Assembly: GCA_963457665.1 (NCBI GenBank)
Contig: OY735215.1
Span: forward strand, 33,827,672 to 33,891,671
Length of the DNA stretch: 64,000 nucleotides
Direction: 5' to 3'
From: Thysanoteuthis rhombus
Lineage: Eukaryota > Mollusca > Cephalopoda > Oegopsida > Thysanoteuthidae
Each line of letters begins with the position of its first letter. Position 1 is the stretch's first letter. Shown here one piece after another: positions 37,468 to 48,300 of the stretch. The notes under the pieces are model-generated. The model was not told where the DNA came from and did no database searches. It was given only the letters and a program-made list of their open reading frames with translations. The position numbers and the translations under genes are program-made.

Positions 37468-37832
37468 TATCAGCAGCAGCAGTCATTTTAACGTCCGTTG
37501 TTGGACATAGACCCTCCCCAGGATTTACCACAATTCTCTATCATGGGCGTCGCAGAGCCAGTATTTTGTCCAGAGTTTGTCTAGTTCATCTCTCCATCAT
37601 GTATTCTGTCGGCCTCGGTTTCTCGTGTGATCTCGGGGGATCTATATTGTGAGTCATGATGTCTATCGGTTGTGTTTCATTCTTGCAACATGGCCTGCTC
37701 ATTGCCATTTAAGTTTGTTTTTTTTTAATATAGTTTCTATGATGTCTCGAACTCCTGTTTTTTCCCTGTTGTACTGTGCTGTCTTGTGATCTCTCCGTGT
37801 GAGGTTGAGCATGATTCTTTCATACGCACAAC
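37468..37832 (-). mobile_element. RTE-type LINE 3' end
   Basis: Reverse-strand copy of the same family. 'ttaacgtccgttgttggaca' at 37490-37509 is the 3' coding end and the tail is a degenerate (CTG)n-like repeat. The peptide [19 protein letters not shown] is readable near 37800. A T7 run interrupts the frame near 37720. Confidence 0.75.
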
Positions 37833-38360
37833 TACAATGACTGAAATCCCTGTTATCCACAGTTAATGTTTTATACGCTATCATGAGAACGTATCTGCAG
37901 TCGGACGTAAGTCGGTCGGTTGGTCGAGCGTACGATTGTATTTTAACCAAAACAGATAGAGAATTTTTTTAGGACAAAGCCAACTTTTGAACGAAGTTGA
38001 ATTTGTAAAACGCCAGGAAAGCCATTTATCTGCAAGAGCTCTTCTTCGTGCATGTGTTCTTTATCAAAATATGTTGTTTTTTTCGTGCCATTCTGTGCCA
38101 TACTACGTGTTGTTCCTTTCTACTTCCATGTGAACTTGTCATCTCCTGCTTTCAGGTTATGTACAAATAAATCTGCAGGTATGTAGGGTTTCTTACTATG
38201 AAAAGTTGGCTGGTGCCGGATACAGCTATCTCGAAGAATTCCTATCAAATGACTTCGAGGGATGTGGATGGTGTTTGACTTCTGCTCCTTAGGCACGAAG
38301 GAATTTGATTACTATTTGGTCAGGTGAATGCACCTGCTAACTGTACTTTTCAGAAATCAT

Positions 38361-38393
<33 letters not shown>

Positions 38394-38612
38394 ACAGAGA
38401 TAGACACACACACACACAGACACTCACTCACACACTAACTTCGCTATATCTATAGGTTCACAGCTAATGATGAAAAAAACATTTATTTCCCATTTTCACC
38501 GTGATATCCTTCCTTGGCAATGCACTTAATCCAATGCTAAATATTAATCACATAGATCGAATATAATACAATGAAAAATTAAGATCAAAATTCAGTTAAC
38601 AACTACGTGTTA

Positions 38613-38615
<3 letters not shown>

Positions 38616-38676
<61 letters not shown>
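38616..38676. repeat. (TA)n microsatellite
   Basis: About 60 bp, at the edge of a SINE A fragment. A shorter (TA)n is at 38363-38390. Confidence 0.95.
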
Positions 38677-38679
<3 letters not shown>

Positions 38680-38689
38680 AAGACATTAT

Positions 38690-38790
38690 TTTTAGTGGGA
38701 AGTCTTTTTGAACCGACACCTCGTTATTACACGGTAAAAATTTTCATCGGTCTGAGCAGCGTGAATAAACAATCCGGACTTCTACCTAGT
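38690..38790 (-). repeat. SINE A body fragment
   Basis: 'cctcgttattacacggtaaa' and 'gtgaataaacaatccgg' on the plus strand are the reversed family A body. It is flanked on the left by (TA)n. Confidence 0.45.
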
Positions 38791-38804
38791 CTCAAACAGC
38801 GACA

Positions 38805-39400
38805 ACCACACCATCATCATCAGCCGTCATAAGTCCATTGCTGGACTATGGCTTTTCCCATCACCTTCCAAGACGGCTGTGATTGCGCTGATCTCTACCA
38901 TGTCTTGACGGCAAACTATCTTATCTCTCTATCTTGTGCCTGGTCTTTTTTTTATTACATTTACTGTCCTACGAGCCCCAATTGTTTAACCTTTTGCTCT
39001 AAGTACCCTACTCATCATTTTTGTTGCTAAATTGTACGATATCGTTAATCCTGATCTGCACTCGGATCCTAATTGATCTCCTTATACTGCTAAGGGTTAT
39101 TTCGAACATTGCATTTCCCATTGTCCTCTCTGCAGCTCTGGGTTGGTTTTTGTAGTTGTTTTCTAAGTTTACAGGTTTAGCGCCCATACTTCATAGCTGG
39201 TATTGTGCATTGATCATATACTTTCCATTTTAAGCATATTGGCAATTTGCTCTTCAGTACGTCTCTATTAATACCAAATTCTTCTCAGTCAATCGTTCGG
39301 CGCCATCTTGTTTCATTTCCGCGGTCTTTCGTCAGCTTTATCGCCTGACTTAGGTAAATGTATTCTTTAACATCTTGTAAGGCTTCGCCACCTATTCTTA
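38805..39400 (-). mobile_element. RTE-like LINE fragment, second family, longer copy
   Basis: Homologous by eye to 33800-34215 over 39090-39400 ('ttggcaatttgctcttcagtacgtctctatta', shortened: 'cttcagtacgtctctatta'; 'ggtaaatgtattctttaac'). It continues to a 3' end at about 38810 with 'catcatcatcagccgtcata' and 'agtccattgctggactatgg', i.e. a (GAT)n-tailed 3' end on the minus strand. All frames are broken. Confidence 0.6.
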
Positions 39401-39652
39401 AGGTACGTGCGTGTGTGTGTGTGTGCGCACGCGCGAGCAGGGGTATGTTTCATGTATGTGTACGTGTTTATGAGCGTATTTGGGTGGCATTTGAGAGATT
39501 TCCCATCATCTGGGAATGCCTCAGAGTTCTTGGTGGAATGCGGAAGAGTGATGGAATCACACAACGTATCTACACGAACAAAATATCTTAATAGCTGAAC
39601 TTTTGTGAGTGCACGCACTTTCGCATGCATTTGTGTATGTGTGTGTGTGTGA

Positions 39653-39653
39653 A

Positions 39654-39684
<31 letters not shown>

Positions 39685-39686
39685 CA

Positions 39687-39728
<42 letters not shown>

Positions 39729-39729
39729 G
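39653..39729. repeat. (TC)n(TA)n compound microsatellite
   Basis: Interrupted TC then about 22 bp TA; a (TG)n lies just upstream at 39635. Confidence 0.95.
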
Positions 39730-40289
39730 TTTGTCTATTTCTCTGCGTGTATTAAGTTGGTCAGAAAGTAATATCTCATTTCAGGAGGCTTGAATAAAAG
39801 CCATTGTCAAGACCGTAATAATCATTATTAGGAATGACGCAAGCCTACGTTGAAATCCTTTATTTCATTCCTTGTTGAAAGGATGTACGAATCTTGGTGA
39901 AAATGAGGCGCTGGGCGGACGAAAGATTATCTTGGCGAACAGAGTTCAGACTCTAGCGGGAGCAGTTAGTGTTCTCTCTGCATAAATATCCTTAGGGATA
40001 GCCATGAATTCACGCCTCCTCCAAGCTATGGGTAAAATACTTCAGGTTTCTTGTTGCCCCTACGGTACCCAAGGAGATACGACTGAAGCCATAGCCAGCA
40101 TAAGGGCATTATTAACTTTGGGTGAAAATCATTCTGATCGCTCTGAATTTATCTCTACTGCACTTAAGAAAAAAGTTTTTGCCATTGAAAATGGTTCAAG
40201 TGATCTAATATAATGTAAAACCCCAAGTTAGGAGAATGGAATAAAATATCCCAACGTAACGATTTGACTTCTGCGTTTATTATAATGGG
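39730..40289. other. No recognised gene; possible transposon end
   Basis: 'ttggtcagaaagtaatatct' at 39759 resembles Tc1/mariner-type termini, but no partner end or transposase was found. A 69-codon ATG frame (40004-40213) is unassigned. Confidence 0.3.
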
Positions 40290-40470
40290 GCTGCCATTGT
40301 CTGCTCAGAAAATGTAATGGTTAGTAAGTCTGCCTTACACGCAGAAGGTCTCAGGTTCGATTACTTGTATGAGTGAAGAGTGTGGAAAACTGGCCCTTGG
40401 GGCAAATCTCCCGGCGCACTGAGCAGCTAATTTAGTACACTTTGAGCACTGTGATTAGGGTGAAGATATC
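40290..40470 (+). repeat. SINE with tRNA-Val-like head
   Basis: 'gtaatggttagtaagtctgc', 'cttacacgcagaaggtc' (anticodon-like TAC) and 'caggttcgattac' (box B) resemble tRNA-Val. The body continues with 'ggcccttggggcaaatctcc' and 'cactgagcagct'. The acceptor stem is lost. Confidence 0.5.
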
Positions 40471-41012
40471 CGTTTTATAGACAATGCCCCTCGATCAGAA
40501 TACTGTACAAGCATTACTTCTCCTAAATTATGTCTTCCTACCTTGGTGTCATTCTGAAGAATGACACATTTTCTTTCGACTAAACCTGGACATAGGGGAA
40601 ACCTTATGCGTGAAATTTCACCCTTCCATAAAGGTCGATTGTGATAGGTCGATTATTCTAAGAGCCCGTAATAGACAGAATCTACCATATTCCCACAACT
40701 ACACACTAAGATTTACTTGGGTGGAACTTTGGTTCGGATTTTCACATTGTTGTTTTGTCCAGAATCCCAGGTTCTCCAAAGATGTATACATTAGTAGAAC
40801 AATACTGAATATCCAACAAGCGTATGTATATGTATTGAGTAGATCTCAATCCAAAAAAAAAAAGTGCCCGTCGGTAGAGGGGTTATAAAATGAACAAAGA
40901 TTCTTTTTTGCTTCATTACAGATAGTGCATTCTGTTTCACTTAGAAAATATATAATGGACCATCGAAAAAATCTTCACTTGAAATAAAGAGAGAGAGACA
41001 GGCAAACAGAAG

Positions 41013-41049
<37 letters not shown>

Positions 41050-41769
41050 GGGACAAGGAGAGGGAAATAAGGAATTCGTGAACCTGTATCCACCTGGTGC
41101 AAATACATTCATGGTTTCACATTCATGTGGTCCTCCCCATTTCCAGATATGTAGACAAAATATCCCGATGATAGCATGCCACGATGGTCAACGGAGAAGA
41201 GAGTGACCAAATGAGCACTTGGGCAAGTCACTCTCCCATACCTGCCCAGGCAGGTAAGAAAGTTATTATCTCCATAATCTACCTTGACAGAGACCAATAC
41301 CTGTATTGGGCAAGGTTTGCACACGAATGGAACCGTGTAGATTAGTTCCCTACACCCAAGTCTATTTTCCTGCAACGCCATTTTCTGATTCTCCATGACG
41401 TATTGATATTCATTGAAGAGATATGGACGATAAGGCTCATTTTACACCGAGATGTGACAACTACCTAACTCTATTCTTTTAAAAACTTTCTGTTGGTATC
41501 AAACCATGCCAGCAAATAATGTTGTAAAAGCATTTTCGCAATTTTACTGCTCTTTAATGATATCAAAAACATTTATGTTGTTCGATATTTTCCTGTTTAT
41601 TCAAAGCCCAAACAAACAAATTTATCACGTATTTGTGAAACAAATGAATCGGGGGTTACTCTATCATCCACATTCAATAGTAATCTCCCTCAACAAATGT
41701 TACAGGAGACAGAAAGTATAGACCACCATGCGGCGTATTATATAAGTAAATAATATTTCTCGACACTCT
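40471..41769. other. No recognised gene
   Basis: A (GA)n tract at 41015-41046 and an unassigned 95-codon minus frame (41109-41396) with balanced composition (for example SAHLVTLFSVDHRGM) but no clear splice sites. Confidence 0.35.
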
Positions 41770-42462
41770 TTCTTTCCAATCTCTTTCTTATTTTCATAAC
41801 CCCCGTCTTTCTTTTCTTCCTTTCTTTCTTTGTTCCAATTACTCGTTTCCTTTTCGTCACTTTTCCTCTTTTTTTACTTTCTTTTACTTGCTTTTGTTAT
41901 TTCTTTCTTTCGTCCTTTCTTGATTTCACTTTCCTTTCCTTTTTCCTTCCTCCTTCATTTTTTATTTTTCCTTCCTCAGACTTTCTCCCCTTGCTATTCT
42001 CTACTTACTTTCTTTTCTTTCTCCTCTTCTCTCCCTCTCCCCCTCTCTCTATATGTTTCTGTATTTCCTTCTTTCCAATGCTCCTTTACATCAGTTCTGT
42101 TTTCTCTACACCTTCTTCTGCATTTCACTTTCTCTCTTTTTTCTCTCTTTTCTGACACTACATACCACTCTTTCCTCTTTCCTGATTATTACCTCCTTTC
42201 CCCCCCTCTTTGATATTCAACATCCCTTCCCTCATTTCCTTCCATTCCTTCCTTCCTTCTTTTCTTCCTCTCGCCTCCCTTTCTCTCTTTACTCTTTTCC
42301 TCACTTCGCCCCTTCCTTTTTTCTTTCCTCTGCTCTCCTTTCTCACTCTCTCCCTTCCTTCCATCCTTCCTTTCTTTCACGCTATCTCTCTTTCTTTCTC
42401 TCTTTTTTCTCTCCATCTTTCTTTTTTTTTTTCTTTCTTTTTTACTTTCTTTCTTTCTTTAG
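41770..42462. repeat. Pyrimidine-rich block, about 690 bp
   Basis: C/T-dominated sequence with 'ctttc', 'ccttc' and 'ctctc' units up to the TTTCTTTAG before the possible exon at 42463. Long Phe/Ser/Leu-rich frames are artefacts. Confidence 0.85.
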
Positions 42463-42747
42463 AGCAACTGGCAATTTCGCTGTATGCCCGACTATTCAGA
42501 GAATGTTAAATTTTGGACTTCTGAATTTTTTTCCAGCTTCAAGTACAGGCAGGGGCACAGTGTCAATGAACTGTTGTGGGAAAAACACTTACAATTCAAC
42601 TCACGGATATTCTTATACCTCTTATGTATATCGCATATTTTATAAGTATATTAACCAATCAGCATCAAAGCTATTTGGAACATACCTCGATCGTACTCGT
42701 CGCTTTTCATCTTCTGCTAATTATTGGATCAGAACACGACTTGGGGG
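42463..42747 (+). CDS. Possible internal exon after pyrimidine tract
   Basis: A very strong acceptor-like sequence (TTTCTTTCTTTCTTTAG ending at 42462) follows a 690-bp pyrimidine block. A donor-like GGG|GTAAGC lies at 42748. Between them one frame is open (residues such as TGNFAVCPTIQ, then Tyr/Ser/Asn-rich sequence), and a second frame is open over the last two thirds. The composition looks like translated AT-rich noncoding DNA, and the acceptor may be a by-product of the microsatellite-like tract. No family was recognised. Confidence 0.15.
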
Positions 42748-43113
42748 TAAGCCGATCGGTATGTGCTTACGATTTTGAGGCTTGTGCCCCATGGTAGAGG
42801 CGAATACCATTTTATTTACTGTTTCTCATTATTGGGTTGTGTTCTATTATCATATATATTTCTAATAGAAATCCTTGTTATAGCTTTTTTTAACAAATCG
42901 TTTAAATTCTTTTATAAATAGATGTATATACCTAGCCATAACTCATATGTATTTAGCACTGATTATAAAATATTTAATGAGGAATTTGAAATGGGGCCTA
43001 CATTTACCATTGAAATGGGGCCTATATTTGCCATCTGGCTTGGGCTTACAACCAACCTTGCATAGACCTGCTAATTATTCTCCCTTATTTCACCCCGATC
43101 AATGTTTCTAACG

Positions 43114-43219
43114 TTCTTCTTCTTCTTCTTCTTCTTCTTCTTCTTCTTCTTCTTCTTCTTCTTCTTCTTCTTCTTCTTCTTCTTCTTCTTCTTCTTCTTC
43201 TTCTTCTTCTTCTTCTTCT
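43114..43219. repeat. (TTC)35 triplet repeat
   Basis: 106 bp of uninterrupted TTC (GAA on the other strand). Confidence 0.98.
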
Positions 43220-43736
43220 ATGTTCCGTTTTCATTTATCGCCCTTCCTCATTTATTTGTCTCTTCTTTTCTTTTAGTCTCACCCATTTCAGTGAGGATAA
43301 TTACCAATGAAGAACTCATAATCATAGCTGCTGCGAAATATCCGTAAAGGTATATTCATCAACGAAGATGAGGCGAAGATAGATAGACGCCCTGAGAAGG
43401 ATAGAGCGCATTTATACTCTGGGTTACGAATTGAGCAAAGGATCATCCAGTAAGAGGCAAAAGAGATTGTAATACGTCTTGTAAGAATGATCAAGTAAGC
43501 ATTAAAGGTTAAGTTGAACCCGAAAGTTTTGCAGTGCAAGCGAAAATGCAGAACTCAAGTGGCAGTGACATTGAGCGGCAAAGGATATGAGTCATGGTAA
43601 AGAAATTGTAACCCTGCATTACGCAAGGGGGCTCCAATGCAGCGTCTCTAACCACAAGTGAGCAATAAGGTTTCTGAGTCGCCTTATATAGAAAGATATG
43701 ACGTCATAATATTTGAGTTGTTTTGGTGGAAAGTTA

Positions 43737-43737
<1 letters not shown>

Positions 43738-43786
<49 letters not shown>

Positions 43787-43975
43787 GTAATTTGAACATA
43801 GATCTGTCCCAAGGACTTTTTGAACTTGTTTAGTTCGTCACAACATCTTTCCGGCTACAATGCCACATTTGATCTCTGGGGGTCTATGAGTCGTGATGTC
43901 AAGCGGTTGTCTGACATTCTTGGCACATAATCAGTCCATTGCCATTTTGGTTATTATGGTTTCTATGATATCAGA
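43738..43975 (-). mobile_element. RTE-type LINE 3' end, left half of head-to-head pair
   Basis: The (ATC)n at 43739-43786 is the tail on the minus strand. It is followed by diverged family sequence ('gatctctgggggtctatgag', 'ggttgtctgacattcttg', 'ccattgccatttt'). It is more decayed than other copies and is truncated at about 43975. Confidence 0.6.
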
Positions 43976-44024
43976 AAATAGAGAGAAAAATATGGCAAAT
44001 TAGGTCTACTTCTCTGGTTCAGAC

Positions 44025-44352
44025 CCACAAGCTGAGAAGCATGCAACGCGTGCATAAGAGAATCATGCTCAACCTTACATGGAGAGATCACGAGACATCA
44101 CTGAATATAAGGAAGAAAAAGTAAGTCCGAGACATCACAGAAACTATTAAAAAACTGAAATAGCAATAGGCAAGCTATGTTGAAAGAATGACAGAAAACT
44201 GACGGACATCACGACTCACAACATGGATCCCCAGAGATCAAATGCGAAACCAAGGCCGACAAAATAGAGATGAACTAGACCAATTCAGAAAATACTGGCT
44301 CCGCGACGCCCATAATAGAGAATTATGGTGAATCCTGTGGAATCCTGTGGAA
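44025..44352 (+). mobile_element. RTE-type LINE 3' end, right half of head-to-head pair
   Basis: 'agaagcatgcaacgcgtgca' begins the readable part, then [15 protein letters not shown] peptide, 'tcacaacatggatccccaga', and 'cgacgcccataatagagaat'. The 3' end has lost the (GAT)n tail and shows a short duplication 'aatcctgtgg' twice. Its 5' end faces the 5' end of the minus copy 50 bp away. Confidence 0.65.
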
Positions 44353-44554
44353 TCTTGCTTCAATTTGAATTGTCTTTTGGGATGAAGATTAGTGAATCGA
44401 AATTGATCGAAAAGAATTGAATTAATTTCAAGCGTTAGGAATAGTTCCGTTCTTTACATCCTTCGTTCACTTTTCATCGTATATTTTTAATGTTATATTC
44501 TATATATTTAAGGGTTTTCAGTTGATTCATCATCATCATGTCCGTTGTTTTGTT

Positions 44555-44625
44555 TTATTAAAAATAGCCGGTTTTCCTGTAATTCCGGTTTTCTGGGAGC
44601 CGGATAAATGGTTCAGTACTGCATT
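44555..44625. mobile_element. Possible end of a pogo-like MITE
   Basis: 'ccggttttctgggagccgga' then 'taaatggttcagtactg' resembles an inverted terminus of the type CAGT...ATCCGG...CCGG. The matching left end was not found, so the limits are unknown. Confidence 0.3.
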
Positions 44626-45289
44626 ATAATCTGTTGCCTATTGGAGAATTGTAATTTTATAGATGACCGCATTCCAAACAACATCACTCGCTCCAGTAGC
44701 GACATCTTACCAATTCACGCCTTCTTACGCCATCATGTTGCACTTCCGTCGGCTAATTTTTCTCACAGACCAAAACCACATAAAGAAGTGTGGACGAATT
44801 AAAATAAATAATAATTAACTGTTGAACGATGTCTGCAAGCAATAAATACTCAGAGTGTTTCAAAGAAATAGGAGGAAGTTCAGTTCTTGGATATTTCCGA
44901 CATTCTTTTCTTTCTTTCTTTCTTTCTTTTTACATTATTTTTTTCTTTTACAGGGCGGAGTACCGAAAGAATTACTTTCCTGTCTTTTTGTCTCGCTTTT
45001 CGGCGTTCTCCACAGCCGACGTGGGGCTTTTATCAAAAGTTGGATCGGCAAAACTATTTCGAATTTGTTTCAAATCAGATTTCGCTTTCCTTTGCCACAT
45101 AGGATTTCCGGTCGTTGATTTTTATCAACCCTTTTCTTCTGTTCACACTCAACCGATGCCAACGAACGAACGAACGCGATTAAGATTAGAATTTTTATTT
45201 GTTTGTTTTGGGAGCGTGACAAACATGGCAGAGTGCGGTAACGGTTGGGGTGGGTGTAAGAGATTATGGATGGGGGAGAAAAAGTAAGT

Positions 45290-46770
45290 GGTGGGTGAGA
45301 AAGGAAAAAAAGGAAGGGGACTAAAAAAAACGTTTAAAAATAAGGACAAATACGAACTTGGAAAGAAGAAACGGAAAGATTTTAAATGGAAGAAAGAAGG
45401 AATTAGAAACGGAAAGTGTGGATAGAAGACGAGGAGCATGAGAGAAAAAGAAGCTTAGAGTAAAGAGGAGGGGTACAATGTGGAAATTTGATTTAAAAAA
45501 GAAAAGAAGGAAGGCCCAGATAGAGAGAAGAAAGGAAAAAGATGAAGAGGGAGATGAAAAAGTTCGAAAAGGCAAGTGCAAGAAAGAAATTAGAAGAGGA
45601 GCAAGGAGAAGGGAGAGACTAAAAAGAGAAGGAAGGTGCATGGAGGAGCAGTTAACGGCACGAAATATAGAAACGGCAAGCCAAGTTCGTTTTCCGGCTG
45701 AGACTGCTAATATTCATTTCTCACTAATGAACTTAGGAGAGGCATGAATTCAATACCCCAGGTATTGGCAAATAGAAGGGAAGTTGGAACTCTTCAACTC
45801 TGTACGACAGTCCATCTTCGGCTTTAGGGTTAGAAACCATAACTCGTGAAAATTAACTTGCTACTGAGACTACGACGCGGCCCGCTCCACAAGGAATTTA
45901 CATGGGAAAATTTGGAATAGTGTGAGAGAAGGTGGGGGGGAGTAAGATGTGAAAAAAAAAAGGGAAGAATGTTCTGCGAGAACAGGCAAGTACTGGTAGA
46001 GGAGGAGGGGCGAAGGAGTAAGAGAACACAAAAGAAGATTTGGAAGAAAATAGTTTTTAAATAGAAAAGATGACACACAGCGAATAGAAAATAAAAGGAT
46101 GAGAAGGAGAGAAAGGAAAAACTGAAGAAGATAAGAAAGTGGAAGGGGGGAGGTAAGAAGAGATATAAAATACGAAGGAATATTCCCCGGGGGTAGGGGC
46201 TTGTAGAAAACAACGATGAGATGAAACGGAAGACAGGGGTAGAAGAGGAGGGAGGGAAAATGAGATTTTTTAAAAAAATAAATAAACGAAAAAAAAACAA
46301 AAAAACAAGAACCATAAGTTCAATAATGCGTCCACCTACGTCCATATTTAAAAAAGGGTTCTAAACGTGGCAGGAAGAGGATGTGGAGGAGGAGAGGACG
46401 ATGAGAATTTTTTTTTTATCTCGAGAATTGATGAAGTAAATGCACTCTTGATGACATCACACATTCTCATCTAATATCACAGCAGCTGGTAAATAATTCA
46501 CATTAACCACTTCCTCTTTCTGTTATTTAACACATTGCGGACCGACCGGAAAGTCTCTTATAGAGATGCCTAGATGCATCGAAAAAAAAACTGAACAAAA
46601 AAAAACAGGAAATACTCATTGGGAAAGGGAAAAGAAGAAAAGAAGTAAAAGAAGAGGAGAGAGGGAAGAGGAGAGATTTTTTCAAAAAAGAAAGAAAGAA
46701 ACTGAAGCAAGAGGAGGGAAATTAAGAAGAGGAAGAAAGGTGGCCGTAAAGAAAGAGCGAAAATGATAAT
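45290..46770. repeat. Purine-rich blocks, about 1.5 kb
   Basis: The plus strand is dominated by A and G ('gaagaaa', 'gagaagg', 'aaagaaa') at 45240-45650, 45890-46300, 46370-46410 and 46570-46770, with short mixed gaps. Another block is at 47340-47520. Lys/Arg/Glu frames over them are artefacts. Confidence 0.8.
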
Positions 46771-46775
46771 ATAAG

Positions 46776-47344
46776 CAGGGTCGGCCCAAGGAATCGCCCA
46801 CATGGACAGTCGACTAGGGCACCAAGTGCTAGAGGGTGACTGTCATGTGTCTGAGATAGTAGGACTTGGCAAATACAAATTTTAAAAAAAGAAATGGGAA
46901 AATGAATGAATTAAAGGTCAGATTTTTCAGGAATATCTGACAGTTAGATATCTTTTTTGAGTTCAAACCAAGGGAAACAATTGGCGAAAGTAATTTCTCG
47001 TGATCAACAACCAGCTCAGTCAAGCTTCGCTAGTTTGGTAAGATAACGTACTCACAATAACTTAGGAAGGTATGTTGGGTGAGACGTGGTTGTAAATAGA
47101 TAAACGAATAATACTATATTCAAAGTGTTTTTCGGACGATTGAACTCCTCGTTGTTGGTCTCGTTGTCACGGCGTTTTGGTTGATCCAACACAACATTAA
47201 CAACAAGGGGTTCAATCGTCTGGAAAGAAAATCTCTTCGAATGTTAATGACCCTTCTCAAAGCCATAGATAGTACAAGTAATACTATGAAGGGTACCGAA
47301 GTTCAGTTTGCCCCGGGCACCAGGAACCCTACGGGCCGCCCCTG
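46776..47344. mobile_element. Non-autonomous hAT element (569 bp)
   Basis: Terminal inverted repeats CAGGGTCGGCCC and, at the right end, GGGCCGCCCCTG (reverse complement CAGGGGCGGCCC) match at 11 of 12 positions. Flanking 8-mers aatataag and attataaa agree at 6 of 8, as expected for an aged hAT target duplication. CAGGG-type ends and 8-bp duplications are typical of hAT elements. There is no transposase. A foldback element lies inside (47118-47242). Confidence 0.7.
47118..47242. mobile_element. Foldback element nested in hAT MITE
   Basis: The left arm from 47118 (attcaaagtgtttttc, then ggacgattgaactcctcgtt) pairs with the right arm ending at 47242 with few mismatches. The centre has a 'cgttttggttgatccaacac' version of the family core. 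It sits inside the 46.78-47.34 kb hAT element, so it is younger than that insertion or was part of it. Confidence 0.6.
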
Positions 47345-47589
47345 ATTATAAAAAAATAAAAAGGGTTGGGGAGGACGATGCGACGATGAGAAAGCCTTTG
47401 AGATTTAAAAATGTTATGTAGGTAGAAGGGAGAAGAAGTCGTAGTAAGAAGAGGAAACGAAGAAGAATAGAATTTAAAAAATAAAAAATAAAAAAGGGAG
47501 CGAGAGTCGGGGAACAAGGAGTAAAGAAGAACAGGTCTGGTTAGTCACTCAGTAGAAACCGTCATGTGACCAACATCTTTAGCCAGCAT

Positions 47590-47830
47590 ACCTCGTTGGA
47601 GCGATCAATTAAGAAAAAATTGGGAATGGGATGATTAATGAACAAGTTACTTCTCCTACCTTCTGTTCGGCTGTGATCACTAAAAAAAGTCAGAATTTCC
47701 AAAGATCAAAGGTTAATCCTACCGGACACAAACCAAGGGACCAATTTAGCACAGACTTATATTGTAAATTGAACCCCCACAAAAAACCTATTGGGGGATA
47801 AAAAAAAAAGTTGTTTTTTTTTGTTTTTGT
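47590..47830 (-). repeat. Dispersed repeat family F, minus copy
   Basis: 'tgatcactaaaaaaagtcag', 'gaccaatttagcacagactt' and 'aaaaacctattgggggataa' are the reverse of family F between its two (TGATCAC) landmarks. The tract and left part are missing. Confidence 0.55.
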
Positions 47831-48019
47831 AGACATGAAGAGCAAATGCTCAGTAGTCCTCTAGCTCCGCTGTTGCTGGATGCGTAATACTTGCATGCAT
47901 AGCCAGACCATCTTGAAAACTGGAGAAACCTATGTTGACTGTTTTTTTTTTAACGAGAGTAAAGAGGAAGAAGAAAGTGGAGGCGAAGGAAGAAAATGTA
48001 TATCAACTTCTGAGTGAAG

Positions 48020-48125
48020 ACGTTATCAGTAGCAACATCATCCTGATCTATTTTTCATTAGATAAAGCTTTGCGGACCGTTATTAACATTTTACAAGAAT
48101 TCTCTTTCATCTTAATTTTATCTGC
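48020..48125 (+). repeat. Direct repeat J, copy 1
   Basis: 'cattagataaagctttgcgg' and 'acaagaattctctttcatct' match 48940-49045 about 920 bp downstream. A T9 run and an 86-codon non-ATG frame precede it. Origin unknown. Confidence 0.45.
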
Positions 48126-48185
48126 TTTTCATAGCAAACACTTAGACCGTCAGTCAACAGCAGTGAATAAACAAACCAGAAATAA

Positions 48186-48300
48186 AGAATAAGCGATAGA
48201 CTTGAGACTCGAACCCACGCCGCTTTTACCTTGGGAAGCTGTCTATGTACAGTAATAGCTCTTCCGACTGAGCAACTGGAGTCTTTACGGCTACCGGAAG
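48186..48300 (-). repeat. SINE with tRNA-Lys-like head
   Basis: The minus strand begins 'ttgctcagtcggaagagct' (box A of tRNA-Lys type) and holds 'gtgggttcgagtctcaag' (box B). Lys-tRNA-derived SINEs are documented in squid and octopus, which fits the inferred host. Confidence 0.55.

Noticed and set aside
39752..39790. Mariner-like terminus
   Set aside because: No partner terminus, TA duplication or transposase relic found.
40320..40380. Possible tRNA-Val gene
   Set aside because: Anticodon and T-loop regions are tRNA-like but the acceptor stem is missing and a SINE body follows.
41180..41240. String resembling the MIR/L2 tail (gtgacttgcccaagtg)
   Set aside because: Only about 15 bases agree and flanking sequence does not follow the family.
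41830..42462. 127- and 241-codon plus-strand frames
   Set aside because: Most of the sequence is the pyrimidine block read as Phe/Ser/Leu. Only the part after 42463 was kept, as a weak exon candidate.
45149..46345. 96-171 codon minus-strand frames with apparent membrane segments
   Set aside because: They are the complement of purine-rich blocks, so the hydrophobicity is compositional.
46529..46570. TTAA followed by GCGGACCGACCGG, possible piggyBac end
   Set aside because: No matching inverted end or second TTAA could be placed.
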